Below, one piece after another: positions 1 to 11,711 of a DNA stretch of 64,000 bases. The stretch is from positions 98,132,015-98,196,014 of the forward strand of contig NC_057823.1 in NCBI RefSeq assembly GCF_910594005.1, given 5' to 3'. This DNA is from Cervus elaphus. Taxonomy: Eukaryota > Chordata > Mammalia > Artiodactyla > Cervidae. Under the pieces are notes generated by a model. It saw only the letters and a program-made list of their open reading frames with translations, did no database searches and was not told where the DNA came from. The translations under genes and the position numbers were made by a program. Within the stretch, counting starts at the first letter, position 1. Each line of letters opens with the position of its first letter.

Positions 1-224
1 ACAAAGCCCAGACAAGGATCCTTCATGCCTGAGTCTAAGGGCAGTGCTATCTATCAACCATCACGTTTCATTTTATATATCATTTTCTCAGAGGCTTTTA
101 TAATTGCCCCAATAGCTCACATCTTTTACATACTTTCACAACACAGTAATATTGCCTGTTCACTGTAACAATTGTGCTACTAATTATCTGTTTAAAGTTT
201 ATATTGGCTGTTATTACACAGATT

Positions 225-303
225 TCATATCTCATTTATTGCAGTACCTTTAGTACTATATTGCCTGGAATATTGTAGGTTCTCAGTAAGTATCTGCTGA
301 GCT
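225..303 (+). mobile_element. Possible L2/MIR 3'-end fragment
   Basis: The stretch reads like a decayed form of the common L2/MIR 3' end: a 'cctgg..tattgtaggttctcagtaagtat' core like that preceding the tails of those elements. It is short and diverged, so the assignment rests on pattern similarity only. Confidence 0.3.
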
Positions 304-334
304 TTTCTAGAAGAGAATGATGCTTATTTCTTGT

Positions 335-500
335 ATACAACTACTAATTTACATTTCTGATTGCTGTTTTATTTTTTAAATGGATTCTACTAATTGGAAT
401 TACTGAGTCAGAAGGCACAGACATTTAAATGTTCTTGCTTGCTCTATTGCTAGATTTCACTCAAAGTTTGAGCCAATTTACATGTAATAAGCATTCATAA
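335..500 (-). mobile_element. Old L1 3'-region fragment
   Basis: Read on the plus strand it follows the T-rich complement of the end of L1 ORF2: a 'ggaattactgagtcagaagg' block followed by 'ccaatttaca'. It is heavily diverged, with no coding capacity. The Tigger transposon starts just downstream at about 513. Confidence 0.45.
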
Positions 501-1029
501 TAGTATGTATTTTACTGTATAGCAAGTCCCGTACATATGAACCTTCAAGTTTCGAAGTTTCAAAAATGTGGACATGCTTGCCTGTGTCCAGTCACAAAGT
601 TCACATGTCCGGCATGCATCGTCACATGCATGCGTCCTCTGCAGGTGGTTCTGCCTTTGTGTACTTTACTGTTCAGCACTGTATAGCCTACAGTAGTACA
701 GTATCTTTATTTTAAGCCCAGGATGTCTGGAAGCTGCAGAGATGTAGCTGGTGCTGCTAAGAAGTGCCAAGAGATAACAATGGATATAAAAGTGAAAATA
801 ATTGAGTTGGAGTGAGGTGAAAAGATGGCAGATATCTCTCACGTTTGGAACACAAATCATGCAACCATCAGCATGATACTCAAGATTGTGGAAATGCGAA
901 CAGTGTCAGAAATGTCCACAGTAATATTGAAGAAGCGTGGAAAAGTAATGGGGGAGATGGAGAAACTTCTGTGTGTGTGCATGCAGCATCAGCGTCAAGT
1001 CCTGCTCAGCTTAATGTTGATGCAGTGAA

Positions 1030-1240
1030 AGTGAAGTGTTGGTCAGTCATGTCCAGCTCTTTGTGACCTCATGGACCCCATGGAGCCCCACCAGGCTCCC
1101 CTGTCCATGGAATTTTCCAGGCAGCAGTTTTGGAGTGTGTTGCCATTCCCTTCTCCAGGGGATCTTCCCAACCCAGGAATTGAACCTGGGTCTCTCACAT
1201 TGCAGGCAGATTCTTTGCCATTTGAGTCACCAGGGAAGCC
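1030..1240 (-). mobile_element. Bov-tA SINE inserted in Tigger
   Basis: The reverse complement has the tRNA-Glu-derived head (a 'cttccctggtggctcag' relative at 1220-1240), the B-box-like 'gggttcgatcc' relative, and the Bov-A body with 'ccatggactg'-type blocks. It interrupts the transposase between the LMLMQ and KPKSLYENLKK segments. No clear target-site duplication was found. Confidence 0.9.
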
Positions 1241-1763
1241 TAAAAGCCTTTATGAAAACTTGAAGAAGCAGCATGGCAAAGAATCGGAGGGTGTATCTTT
1301 TCATGCCAGCCGTGGCTGGTTTCACTGGTTTCATGACTAGAGCCAACATAAAAGTTAAGTGATGAGGCCACAAGTGCAGATACCATAGCTGCCTGAGGAT
1401 TCCCTGAAATGCTTCAAAGAAATTATTGATGAAGGCAAGCGTTTACCTGAGCAAGTTTTGAACATGATTGAGACAGGACTGTACTGGAATATAATGTCAG
1501 ACTGAAGTTACATCAGTAAGAAGAGAAGTTGATGCCAGGCTGCTAAGCGACAAAGAATAGGCTAACACTGTTGTTTGGTAGCAGTGCTTCTGGCGCTGTG
1601 AAGCTGAGGCCTCTCTTAGGTCATTCAGAGACCCCAAGAGCCCTTGAACACATAGCCAAGGATTCTTTACTGTTATGTGGAAGAGTGACCCCAAAGCCTG
1701 GGTTACACAGGCCATTTTCCAGGACTGGTTTTTCCATCATTTTATCAAAGAGGTAGAGAAATA

Positions 1764-2306
1764 TTGCTTGGAAAAAGACATTCCATTCAACACTTTTTTT
1801 CTGTTCAACAATGCTCCAGGCCACCTCCACTCATGGGTGTCTTTCATCCCAACATCAAAATAGTGGATCTGCCACCAAATACTCCCTATGTACCCATGGA
1901 CCACAGAGTTATAGTGACTTTCAAGAAATGCCATTTACACCACACTTTTTGTCAGGCAGTAAAGACAAGTCACAAATCAGGAATAATTGTACAACAATTT
2001 TCAAAAGACTATAACATCCTAAAGGAAATCAGTCCTGAATATTCATTGGAAGGACTGATCTCGAAGCTGAAACTCCAATCCTTTGGCCACCTGATGCAAA
2101 GAGCTGACTCATTGGAAAAGACCCTGATGCTGGGAAAGATTGAAGGCGGGAGGAGAAGGGGACGACAGAGGATGAGATGGTTGGATGGCGTCACCGATGC
2201 AATGGACATGAGTTTGAGTAAACTCCAGGAGTTGGTGATGGACAGGGAGGCCTGGCATGCTGCAGTCCATGGGGTCACAAAGAGTCGGACACGACTGAGC
2301 GACTGA
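1764..2306 (+). pseudogene. Chimeric open frame: Tigger transposase fused to BovB RT C-terminus
   Basis: A 180-codon open frame. Residues about 27-85 are Tigger core (FHPNIKIVDLPPNT, PMDHRVIVTFKK, FSKDYNI). From about residue 86 the frame passes without a stop into the BovB C-terminus (LKEISPEYSLEGL, LKLQSFGHLMQRADSLEKTL, RRRGRQRMRWLDG) and ends at that ORF's natural stop. The junction is the 8-bp duplicated target at 2011-2018. The first 26 residues are out of the transposase frame. No promoter or splice evidence is visible, so it is probably an accident of insertion phase. Confidence 0.6.
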
Positions 2307-2321
2307 ACTGCACTGAACTGA
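2019..2321 (+). mobile_element. BovB LINE 3' end, 5'-truncated
   Basis: About 303 bp of the RTE-clade BovB 3' end, finishing in the (CTGAA)-type tail. It is flanked by an exact 8-bp target duplication, ataacatc, at 2011-2018 and 2322-2329. Removing insert and duplication restores the Tigger reading KDYNI-YKAIKNI. It encodes the last ~95 residues of the BovB ORF in phase with Tigger. Confidence 0.95.
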
Positions 2322-3264
2322 ATAACATCTACAAGGCCATAAAAAACATTGAGTTTGTTTGGTGTGAGGTTACAGCCATCACCGTGAATGGAGTTTGGAA
2401 GAACCTTTGCCTGAAGTTTGTTTGCAGTTTTTGTGGCTCTGAGAAGGTGGATGAGGAATACAAAGAGGCCTTCAGCAGCTCAGTGACTCTCTGTGAGAAA
2501 CTGGAGCTGAATTTGCAAGATGATGCCTTCATTGAACTTGCTGGGCAACACAAGGAACTTACTAATGAATGGAATTGGAGGCCCAGAGAAAAGGCAAAGA
2601 GAGACAGGAAGAAGAAGCAAATGAAGAACTGAAGGGATTCACAGCATAGGAAATGGCCAGGTGATGTTCTTTGTTTGAAGAGGCACTGTTAGTTTTTGCA
2701 TCACAGGACATGAACCTAGAATGGAACAGAAAGGTTGCAGCAGCAGTTCAGAAAGCAGTCCAGTGTTGTCACATCATTAGTGATGAGAAAAAGAAAAAAA
2801 AAAAAAGAGAGAGAAAGATACCACGCAGACATCACTAGATCATCTTTTTCAAGAGGCTAGATAGAACTGAATCCAGCAAGGAGGCAGAGCCTGTGCCATC
2901 AGCGTCAGGCATCTGTGAAAGTGCAGCTTGCCTTCCATCTCCTATTTCTCCTTCAGCTCTGCCGTCTCCTACCTCCTCTCACCCCTCCGGTCAGTGGCTC
3001 TTCTTGCCTCTTCACTCAATGCCAGTCCCGGTATGCCAGCTATTGTACTGTACTACTGGACTTTTCAAGGCACTGTACTGTGAGATTGAAAATGGTATCT
3101 TTGTTTTTTTGTGTATCATTTGTGTGAAAAATATTAGAAACCTATTACAGTACAGTATATAGACAATTGTGTCCGTAGTTAGTCACTTAAGCTAACTTTG
3201 TTGGATTTATGAACATGCTTCTGAAATGGAAGTTATTTGTATGTAGGGGACACACTGTACTTCA

Positions 3265-3612
3265 TTGTTGTTGTTGTTTAGTCACTTAGTCGTGTCTGAC
3301 TTTGGGACCCCATGGACTGCAGCACGCCAGGCTTCTCTGTCTTTCACTATATCCCAGAGTTTGCTCAAACCCATGTCCTTTGAGTTGGTGATGCCATCCA
3401 ACCATCTCATCCTCTGTCATCCCCTTCTCCTCCTGCCCTCAATCTTTCCCAGCCATTGGGGTCGTTTCCAATGAGTCGGCTCTTCGTATCAGGTGGGCAA
3501 ATATTGTAGCTTCAGCTTCAGAATCAGTCCTTCCAATGAATATTTAGGGTTGATTACCTTTCGGATTTACTGATTTGATCTTGTAACCCAAGAGGCTCTC
3601 AAGAGTCTTCTT
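3265..3612 (-). mobile_element. BovB LINE 3' end
   Basis: The plus strand shows the reverse complement of the BovB terminus, from a gtt-rich end through 'ccatggactgcagcacgcc' and 'aaccatctcatcctctgtc' to 'ctctcaagagtcttc'. It lies 5 bp beyond the Tigger end and is truncated upstream in BovB orientation. Confidence 0.93.
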
Positions 3613-4598
3613 CTTCCTCCTCTAAATATTATATTTTTACTTTTTATCAATTTGCTAGAAAAAACATTTTTTTATTTGTAATTTTAGTTGCATCCACTTG
3701 ATTTACAAAGTCAAACAGTTCTCATGTGGATAGACTATATATTTTATTTATTTTTTATGTTGTCTATATCCTCTTTATTTCTGCTGTGCTGCTTTTCTTA
3801 GAAAAATACATTTACAGCTTAGGAGCATTCTTTATATGCTACAGATAATGTTACCGTTTCCTGTCAGAGGCTGTGAAAATATATTTCCTATCCTATTGTT
3901 TGCTTTTTAAATTCTGCTTTTGAGTTTTCAACGACATTTTAAAATATGAAAGAAAATACTTCGATATTTTCCTTCACATTTTAAATAGTTTTACAGATAG
4001 ACTTATGCAACTGAGTAATAGAAAAATAATCTTTTTGGGTGTCGTTTTAGATATCTTTGCTTATTTAACTTTTAATTCCATATAGAATTTATTTTCTAAT
4101 ACACTGCGAGAAAATAATCGAATATGACCTTTGCTTACTCCAAAAGGTGATACCATTTCTCAGCATTGATTATTAACTCTTCTTTTTAAACCTATATTTC
4201 AGGAGAAAGTCATAGTTGTAGTTTATAGTTATAAACATGGCTTATAGAAAAGTTAGACTCAAACTCAGTGCTTCAAATTATGTATTTTTTTTAGAATTGT
4301 TATAAGCTTTTAATAAATAATAATTTATTTTTATCTCATCCTGAAACACTTCTTTTTTTAAAATGAAAGCATAAGTTAGACATGCACACATCTTAATTGT
4401 CCAGCGAATGTTTATGAATATGAGAGACACCCGACTCTCAAATCAATGCAGAGTATGTCTCATGCTCTGGAAGAGCTCCTTGCTTCTTCCAGGCAATACT
4501 GCCCTCTCAAAGAAAACACTTCTCTCACCAGTCACCAGAGTTCAATTTCCCATGTTTTAGGCCTTTATGAAACCAAACAGCCTACTATTTTGTTTCAG
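3613..4598. other. AT-rich unassigned sequence
   Basis: No gene, RNA or repeat recognised. It is rich in T/A runs. Confidence 0.6.
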
Positions 4599-4599
4599 A

Positions 4600-4985
4600 G
4601 TTCTGTAGCTCCATTTTATGTCTATGAGGTACATAGTTGTCCTTTTTCGATTGCTATTCCAATGTATGAATATATCACAACCTGTAGAATTAATTTTATT
4701 AGGAGATTTTAGGAATTTATGGAATTTGAGGCTGTTTAGAGTTTTAGGCTATTACTAATAATTCTGATATGAACACTCATATGCATGGCTTTTAGTAGAC
4801 ATATTCACTTATTTCTTCACAGTCCATACTGTACCCAGCATAGGATTACTGGTAACTGTGTACCTCTTTCTTTAGCTTTAGGAAAAACTGCCAAATAGTT
4901 TCCCATGGTATTTGTACCAGTTTACACACACACACTACTTTACAATAGCGGGGAAGAATAGCTGCTTTTTCTTCCCTTTGGGTGT
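4600..4985 (-). mobile_element. Old L1 ORF2 3'-region fragment
   Basis: The plus strand follows the T-rich complement of the L1 ORF2 end in order: 'ttccaatgtatgaatatatc', 'ggctattactaataattctg', 'gaacactcatatgcatggct', 'taggattactggtaactgtg', 'accagtttaca'. It is diverged, with no open frame left. Confidence 0.7.
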
Positions 4986-6934
4986 ACTGCTTTAAAGGTG
5001 AAAAGATAATGCCTTTAAAGCTTTTAGTTAGAGTCACCTATTTAATCTTTTTTCTTTTTAATAGAATTTTAGGGGTGTTAAGGTTGGTTTCTTAGGAGAA
5101 ACTTAGAAAAATGGCTGAAAATCTCCATTTGGAAGTCATACAAAACCCAGTTTCTAATTAGACCTCTTTGGCCTACTTTGCGTGTGATCTCAATCTTGAG
5201 TAACACAAGTACCATACTTGAATTATGTTGCTTTTTTCCACATCTGTAATAAAGTAGTTAGTCAATACTCTAGAATCTATTCACTGAACAGTGTGTTTTC
5301 AGTTCCAGTGAAAACTCAGGTACCATAGTAGGTGCATGTACTACTCAAAAGATGATGCTAGTCGTCATCATATTATTATTATAGCCTTTCCTTTTTAACC
5401 CTACAATTGCAATATTTAAGTATATAGTAGGGTCCCTGAAGCCAATGGGATTTAAAATGAACTTTGCTTGTTTCTAAATTATTCATACTGTTCATATAAC
5501 AATTTATTTAGTTTGACTTGACTCATGAAGAATTTATTACATTTAAACTAGCAGTCCAAGAGATCTTGAAAACCACCGTGTGGAAACATTATCAATGTTG
5601 AGTATTTTGCCTAAAAAGAAATGGGACCAAATGTTGAAATTTGTCTAATATGTTAAATTCTAGAATAGAAAGTGTCAGTGGAACTTTATAGGCATAGGGG
5701 CTGTGAGTGAGATAGGTGTTAGGAGCAGAAGCGGAATACAAAACCAGGCTAAATGAAACAAACTGAAATATGAGATGGGAGTCAGGTAAGCAAACTGCAA
5801 ATCCAGGAAGTACACAGATATCAGAAATAACTCCAAGACAAATTGCAGTAGTCAGGAAGCAAAAAAAAAAAAAAAAAAAAAAATCCAGAAGTCAGTTGCC
5901 ATGCCATCAATTCAGAAGCCAGACAGGAAGCTAAGAGTCAAAGCTTCTCCTGGGAACAGAATGAACAGATAGACAGAAGCTTCTTAATTGATTACCGCAG
6001 GAACAAAGCTAAACTATCTTGGCTCCAGCATCAGAGATTAAAGTAACAGCAGCAATAACAATAATAAGAGAGGCCGTTTGTGGCCTGGCAGTAACAGGAG
6101 GCATACTTCACATGGCAAGCTGTAAATGAGTCATATTTTCTTTTTTCTTTCACCACACATTTTCAGTGTATAGTTAAACCAAAGCTTTTCCTTGAAAACG
6201 GCCTCTGTAATATTCATGATTTTGATAAACGTTATTAGTGAATTTTATCCAATGAGCCACAGTCAGTCGCGTCTAGTTGAATTATAGGAGTTAGGTGCTC
6301 AGCGCTGATGCAGACGGTTTTATGAATTGGTGATTCTAGAGTATTTTGTCCTTCATTTCATCAGTATCTAGTCTACCTCTTCACAGGTCTATTTGACTTA
6401 TGGGGGGAAAAAAAAGTCCATCCTCATAAATTATTAGAAGTTAATTTTTAAACTTCTGGAACTCACTTTTCCTCTTAACATGTCCACCCTCTCCCTTGCC
6501 ATATCTTGTATCATTTTTTCCTCTTTGTTAAGAGATTGATTTAATAAGTGAATAATGAAAGTGGTTCCTTCTAAAGAGTAGTTAGTTTATACCAACATGT
6601 GTACTTACTTTGTTGCTAGACAACCAGCCAAGCTCTTTCTTTCTGGTAAGCACTTCACAAACTTACTGTCACCGATGGGCATAAAATGTAACAAAATTGA
6701 TTCCTTTACTTTCAACATCAAGGTTATCCATTTGAAGGGGTACATAAAGATTAAATGACAGCAGGCTTAGGGCCCTTTTCTTTTGCATCTTGGTCTATTG
6801 CTTTGCTGGCTTTTTTTTTTTTTTTTTTTTTGAGACAATCTCATTACTTTGTAACATAGATTCTTTTGAAGTTGATACTTTAAAAACAGGATCTTGGATA
6901 AATTTTGTTTTTAACATTATTGCAGTTTGAACAG
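4986..6934. other. Unassigned sequence with A23 and T21 tracts
   Basis: No gene recognised. A run of 23 A lies at 5861-5883 and 21 T at 6811-6831. Between 5700 and 5950 short motifs of the type 'caggaagc / ccagaagtcag' recur, as in decayed LTR or low-order repeat DNA, but no family could be assigned. Confidence 0.5.
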
Positions 6935-7155
6935 TATTGGTGGGCTTTCCTGGTGCCTCAGAGGGTAAAGAATCTGCCTGCAATGCAGGAGACCTGGGTT
7001 TGATCCCTGGGTTGGGAAGATCCCCTGGAGCAGGGCCTGGCAACCCACCCAGTGTTCTTGCCTGGAGAATTCCATGGACTGAGGAGCCTGGTGGGCTACG
7101 GTGCATGGGGTCTGAAAGAGTTGGACACGACTGGGCTACAAAGCACGGAACACAC
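6935..7155 (+). mobile_element. Bov-tA SINE
   Basis: Complete head-to-tail Bov-tA: tRNA-Glu-like head ('gcctcagagggtaaagaatc'), B box 'gggtttgatccc', then the Bov-A body. It is flanked by gcagtttgaacag (6922-6934) and gcagtttgatcag (7156-7168), a 13-bp target duplication with one mismatch. Confidence 0.95.
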
Positions 7156-7168
7156 GCAGTTTGATCAG

Positions 7169-7965
7169 CAGGATCTAGCCGCTTCTTTGTTACGTGGATG
7201 AAGCAAAACATGGCCAAGTAAAATTATGGGTAGGGTGTATTGGGAAGAGCTGGAAACCAGAAATCAGCCTTACTTGTTAGCAAAACTTGTATAAATCATT
7301 TAATCTCCTTGGGTTTTAGTCTTCTTATTTCTCAGAGGAAGAAATTTATTTGATGGCCTCTTGATTCTTCCAAGTGGAAATTAATTCTTTTATTATTCAT
7401 TTCCAAGTCTCTTCAACCAATACTTTCCTTGAAATTGGAAACAAAACAAATGGCATTTAGCTTTAGGTGTTTGTTTTGTTTTCCCTACTTACTCTTTTAT
7501 AGTGGCATAAATAAACAATTTAATTCCCAATGGGTAAATAGCAGGAAGAACAGAGAAGAATGAATAAACCTTAAATTGGAAAATGTGATTTTGTTGTAAG
7601 AAAATCATTCTGTTTCTGGACTCAGCTGGTGATTTCCTTCTGAAATAGTATAAAATTCATGTATGAGACCTGTTTTAAAGGAAGGCATTTTATCTTTGTA
7701 CTTGGAAGATAATCATGAGATTTTGAAAACAGAGAAATGCATTTTGTCTCCATGCTCTGTGCTGCATTTTCTCCCTTTTCCAAGATGTAGCTTTTTATTT
7801 GAAGGGTATTCACTCAAACTGCATTTGGTGGTATATGCTAGTTTCTATTTCCAAACTTTTAACATTGTTTTAGGAGAAGAATGGATTGTTTTACATTTAT
7901 TTGCAAATCCCTTATTGTAATGGAAATGGATAAGAATATAGCAGAAGTTTATTTATATTTATTTA
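7169..7965. other. AT-rich unassigned sequence
   Basis: No gene, RNA or repeat recognised. An open frame at 7663-7920 shows no family resemblance and lies in AT-rich DNA. Confidence 0.55.
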
Positions 7966-8160
7966 CTATTTCCCTTGTGGCTCAGCTGGTAAAGAATCCA
8001 CCTGCAGTGCTGGAGACCTGGGTTCGATCCCTGGGTTAGGGAGATCCCCTGGAGAAGGGTAAGGCTACCCACTTCAGTATTCTGGCCTGGAGAATTCCAT
8101 CGACTCTGTAGTCCATGGGGTCACAAAGAATCGGACATGACGGAGCAACTTTCACTTCAG
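7966..8160 (+). mobile_element. Bov-tA SINE
   Basis: tRNA-derived head 'cccttgtggctcagctggta', B box 'gggttcgatccc', Bov-A body, ending 'gagcaactttcacttc'. The head lacks the first few bases. No clear target duplication. Confidence 0.94.
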
Positions 8161-8399
8161 ACCTCATTTCCTATTTCAGACTTCATATATATTACTTTGA
8201 AAGTGATTCACACTTTTTACTTAAGAGATAACAAGGCATACCATCAGTAATGTAGACAGATAGTAGACCTGACAAAGAGGAATAGAGAAATCACAACTGT
8301 ATCTCTTTTACCCAGATGTAACGCAGCAGTCTTTTGGAAAGAGTACCCTAGTGGATGAACCTGTGATGGAAGGAGCCGTCAGCTCAGGTCTGGGTCTGT

Positions 8400-8912
8400 G
8401 GTCCCTGCTGGTCCCAGGCCATTCATTAGCCATTCATTATGTTAGCCTCTCCCACTGCCTCACTACTTGTGCGGCCTGGGGCAGGAACCGTTTCAAGTCT
8501 CCTAAATACTATGGTCCCTCCTGCTTCAGAGGCTTCCCCCTTGCTTCACCCTTTCCTTTGGGTCATCATCTTCTCTTTATGTTTCACTCTCCCAATTTTC
8601 TTCTGCTTTAAAACTTCCCTCTGTCAACGTTTCTACCAGGAACGATTTATCCTGACCTCTTCCACCCTACCCTCTCTTCTGTCTAAAGAGGTTTCCCTCT
8701 CCACAATGTCAATATCATCCTGGATACATTTCTTTCAGTTGTGAAATGTGACCAACCAAGTAATCCATTGTTTAATGTCTATTTTCTCTGCTAGGCTGTA
8801 AATTCTAAAAACAGCAGAGGCTGTCTTGTTTCTCTCTCAATTCACTGCGTCTAATACAGTGGCAGCATCTTGTGTCTAATAAACATTTGATAAATATTTT
8901 CTGACTGAATGA
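8400..8912 (+). mobile_element. L2 LINE 3' region
   Basis: Follows the L2 3' end: a pyrimidine-rich stretch with 'cctgacctcttccaccctac', then 'ggctgtaaattctaaaaaca', 'tctaatacagtggcag' and the terminal 'taataaacatttgataaata'. Diverged and non-coding; the open frames here (8351-8611, 8439-8744) are by-products. Confidence 0.78.
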
Positions 8913-10311
8913 GCGCAATGAAATTTAATTCCTTATCTTATTGGAAAAGTAATTATAAGCCCCTGTGTTGGAACTTAGGAAGTGACTGTCATTTCAGGGG
9001 AAAAATGAAACAAAATTGTATCTTGAAGTTTTAATATATAAGTTTTATTTAAATTGCAGTCCCTTATACAGTCTTAACAATTCATTTCTAATTTATAGAT
9101 TCATTTATGCATTCTCTTTTTTTAAAAGTTTAAATTAGAAATTGCATGCTTCTTACAGTTTTTCATTCTGAATATCAGGCTAATATTGGTCATACAAGAT
9201 TTACTCCAATTGTCTACTTACAATTTCAATTGAGTTAAAGTATTTATATTCAGTTTTAATGATTAAAGTTAGTGGCACTTTAGTGAAATAAAGATGGTCA
9301 TGTTTCCAACTTTTTTATGCATTTGCTTTTTCATACCTTTATTAAAACTTATCAACACTGATATATACCTTGACCTCTAAATTAAAACATTCCAAGAAAT
9401 GTTTTTTAAAAAGCTTTTTTAACCTCAACCAAGATGAGTTAACACTTACTCTGAGCTCATTTTTATCTTCTAATTATATGTAAAGGATTTTTCAGGTTCA
9501 TTATTTACAATGCTACAGTCAGAAGAGTTAACAAGAAAAGTACAAAAGAGACCATGATCAGCACTAGAATTAAACATATTACTATAATATCCACTCAGAG
9601 ACTGGATGCAGAGGAACTGCTGTATCTCGGGACTGGAAGTCTGTTCAGAGGCCATCTAGTTCCAGTCTGATCCCCACTCACTCCACAACAGTCTCTCATA
9701 AGTACTTGAATATTTCCGAAATATTTTACTGCCTTTTCTAGTACATTCTCATATTTTAGGGCATCCAACACTACTAGAGAGTTTTCCTTTATATTCGTAT
9801 AAAGTATTTCATGTTATGACTCCCACACATACCTACCTTTTGGTTTGGATACACACAGAACATGACCCGTTGAGTTTTTACTGTCCATTCAGAAAGCACA
9901 TCTTTGCTGTTGCCCCAGGGTTGCTGTTGGTAGCTCAGGGATCTTCTTTGAAGTTGGGCTCAGTGCTCTAGAATCTAGTTAATTCAAATCAAGAAGCTTG
10001 ATCCCATTGGTAAAGCTTAGGTTTACTCTTCATGTTCTCCTTACCATCTTGGACTTCAGTTTGCTCTTGTCTGGGTTCGCCACATCCTTCATGTCTAAAG
10101 ATGATTCTATTTGCTAGAGGAGATAGGAATAAAATGGAAAGAGAGAAGAGATGGGTCACTATCATCTATTACTACTATAGCGATGGGCTATTCTCTGGGA
10201 CGAAGGTAGGCAGGAACAAGTCCTGCCTGACAGGCAGCAGCCTTCCCAGGAAGTAGATCTTCGCTACCCTCCTGTGGCTGGTAAAACTAAAATTTCCCTT
10301 TATGCTGTTCT
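8913..10311. other. Unassigned sequence
   Basis: About 1.4 kb with no recognised gene or repeat. 9600-9990 is less AT-rich than its flanks but shows no motif I can name. Confidence 0.5.
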
Positions 10312-10323
10312 TATTATTAATCA

Positions 10324-10520
10324 ATGACTTCCCTTGTGGCTCAGCTCGTCAAGAATCTGCCTGCAATGTGGGAGACCTGGGTTAGATCCCTGGGTTGGGA
10401 AGATGCCCTGGAGAAGGGAAAAGGCTACCTACTCCAGTATCCTGGCCTGGAGAATTCCGTGGACTTGTATAGTCCATGGGTCTCAAAGAGTCGGACTTGA
10501 CTGAGCAACTTTCACTTTTC
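10324..10520 (+). mobile_element. Bov-tA SINE
   Basis: Typical Bov-tA head and body, ending in 'gagcaactttcacttttc'. A direct repeat tattattaa at 10312-10320 and 10523-10531 is the likely target duplication. Confidence 0.94.
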
Positions 10521-10531
10521 ACTATTATTAA

Positions 10532-11503
10532 CCACGAGTCTCAGTTTATTAGAACCCATCCTTGTAACTATGATATACTTAAAAATCTAGGCCAACTTTA
10601 AAATTTCTTCTTGATTATGCATCTTATTATAAACTGATTAAGACAGCTGGACCATGCAGAGCTATCAAATTCTCTTTTTGGGAAAATACAGCTGAATCCT
10701 AACAATTAGAAGTGGAAGAGTCTATTGTTGGCATCCCTATAATCCAGATAAAACTCTGATACACAGTTTTCTGTTCACGGGCAAGTTGACACAAACAATG
10801 GGATGAACTTTGTGAGCTGGATGACTTCTGTACTCTATCCTTTTAGTGTTCAAATAGCATATGGCTTGTAGACCTAAGATAAATGTAACATTATTTTAGC
10901 AGCAGGAATTTTCTGTACAGACTCAGATAACAAACAGTCCTCTGAGTCAGTAAAAAGATCCAAGTGTAGCTGAAAATCAAGGTTGAAGTTCATGGATGGT
11001 GGGAACTGTGTTTCTCAGTGTTGAAGTGGAGGTTCAGCTAAACAAGGCAGAAGGCTGGAATGACCTGTGTGGTGCTGGGTTAGGATTAAAGACATCAACA
11101 CGAACTAATGTTAGCAATATCAATATATAGATACATGGATAATTCTACACTTATTTATATCAGTTGGTATATATACTTATATTTCTTAGCACTGTCTGCT
11201 TAGGGAGTTTAGATGCAATGACACTCTAGTAGCAATGAACACACCCTCAGTGATCACATCTTAGTTTCTGGTGACTTTTTGAATAAAAGGAACCAGTACA
11301 TCTTAGAGAAATGACTAGTTCTAGGACTGGGGAAGGAGATAGAAAAGATGAGGCTGGAACATCTTTTAGAGCTAGAAAATACCCCAAAATAAAACAGTGG
11401 GAAATGTCACAGAGATTTTAGGAGCCAAATGCAAGAATTTCCAGATAGACAGACACATGTACACACACACGTTTGTATTCTTTGTCCATGCTGAACAGGT
11501 TTG
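10532..11503. other. AT-rich unassigned sequence
   Basis: No gene, RNA or repeat recognised. A short (AC)n run lies near 11459-11470. Confidence 0.55.
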
Positions 11504-11511
11504 CAGTAAAT

Positions 11512-11699
11512 CAGCAGTCCTCAACCATTTTGGCACCAGGGGTCCGTTTTGTGAAGGAAAAATTTTCCACAAGTCAGAGGGGGATGGTTTCCTGATGATT
11601 CAAGTGCACTACGCTTGTTTTGCAGTTTCTTTCTTTTATTATTACATCAGCTCCACCTCATATCATTGGACATTAAGTCTCAGAGATTGGGGATCCCTG
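11512..11699 (+). mobile_element. Short non-autonomous hAT-like DNA transposon
   Basis: 188-bp element with imperfect terminal inverted repeats: it begins cagcagtcctcaacc and ends gattggggatccctg, whose reverse complement is caggatcccc-like. The interior ('ttggcaccaggggtccg', 'ttattattacatcagctcca') matches a widespread mammalian element of this type. It is flanked by a perfect 8-bp duplication, cagtaaat, at 11504-11511 and 11700-11707, the hAT superfamily hallmark. Subfamily not named. Confidence 0.85.
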
Positions 11700-11711
11700 C
11701 AGTAAATTATA

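Larger units (their letters stand above)
745..3060 (+). pseudogene. Tigger transposase pseudogene (TIGD1-like)
   Basis: Fragments in shifting frames match a Tigger transposase in order. They are an N-terminal helix-turn-helix region (about 752-1028, in-frame stop at 813-815), a CENP-B-like region after the SINE (1241-1340, ending in a stop), the DDE/DDD core (about 1410-2010) and the C-terminal acidic/Ser-Pro tail (2330-2632 and 2880-3000). In the core the first catalytic Asp, expected in a DETG motif, reads Ile (MIETGLYW, codon 1467-1469). The second, expected in DNAPGH, reads Asn (NNAPGH, near 1807-1824). The third, in PMDQ, survives as PMDH. Stops, frameshifts, two insertions and lost catalytic residues make it non-functional. 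Host domestication as TIGD1 is excluded by this decay. Confidence 0.88.
513..3259 (+). mobile_element. Tigger/pogo DNA transposon (TIGD1-like), inactive
   Basis: A nearly full-length cut-and-paste element of the Tc1/mariner superfamily, Tigger branch. The 3' end carries a terminal inverted repeat (about 3235-3257) that matches the 5' end (about 515-540) imperfectly; both ends abut a TA, the target of this superfamily. After removing two insertions (SINE at about 1030-1240; BovB fragment 2019-2321 with its 8-bp duplication) about 2.2 kb remains, close to the usual Tigger length. The interior translates in pieces into a TIGD1/jerky-like transposase, described separately. A short A-rich run lies at 2789-2806. 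Subfamily was not determined. Confidence 0.9.

Noticed and set aside
825..1028. Host TIGD1-like gene exon
   Set aside because: The transposase carries an in-frame stop upstream, further stops and frameshifts, two insertions, and lost catalytic residues; both terminal repeats are present. This is a dead transposon, not a domesticated gene.
5700..5950. CRISPR-like or tandem array of short motifs
   Set aside because: The motifs are irregular in length and spacing, and the composition is that of decayed eukaryotic repeat DNA.
6795..7217. 140-codon minus-strand frame
   Set aside because: Its middle is the antisense translation of a Bov-tA SINE and its end is poly-lysine from a T tract.
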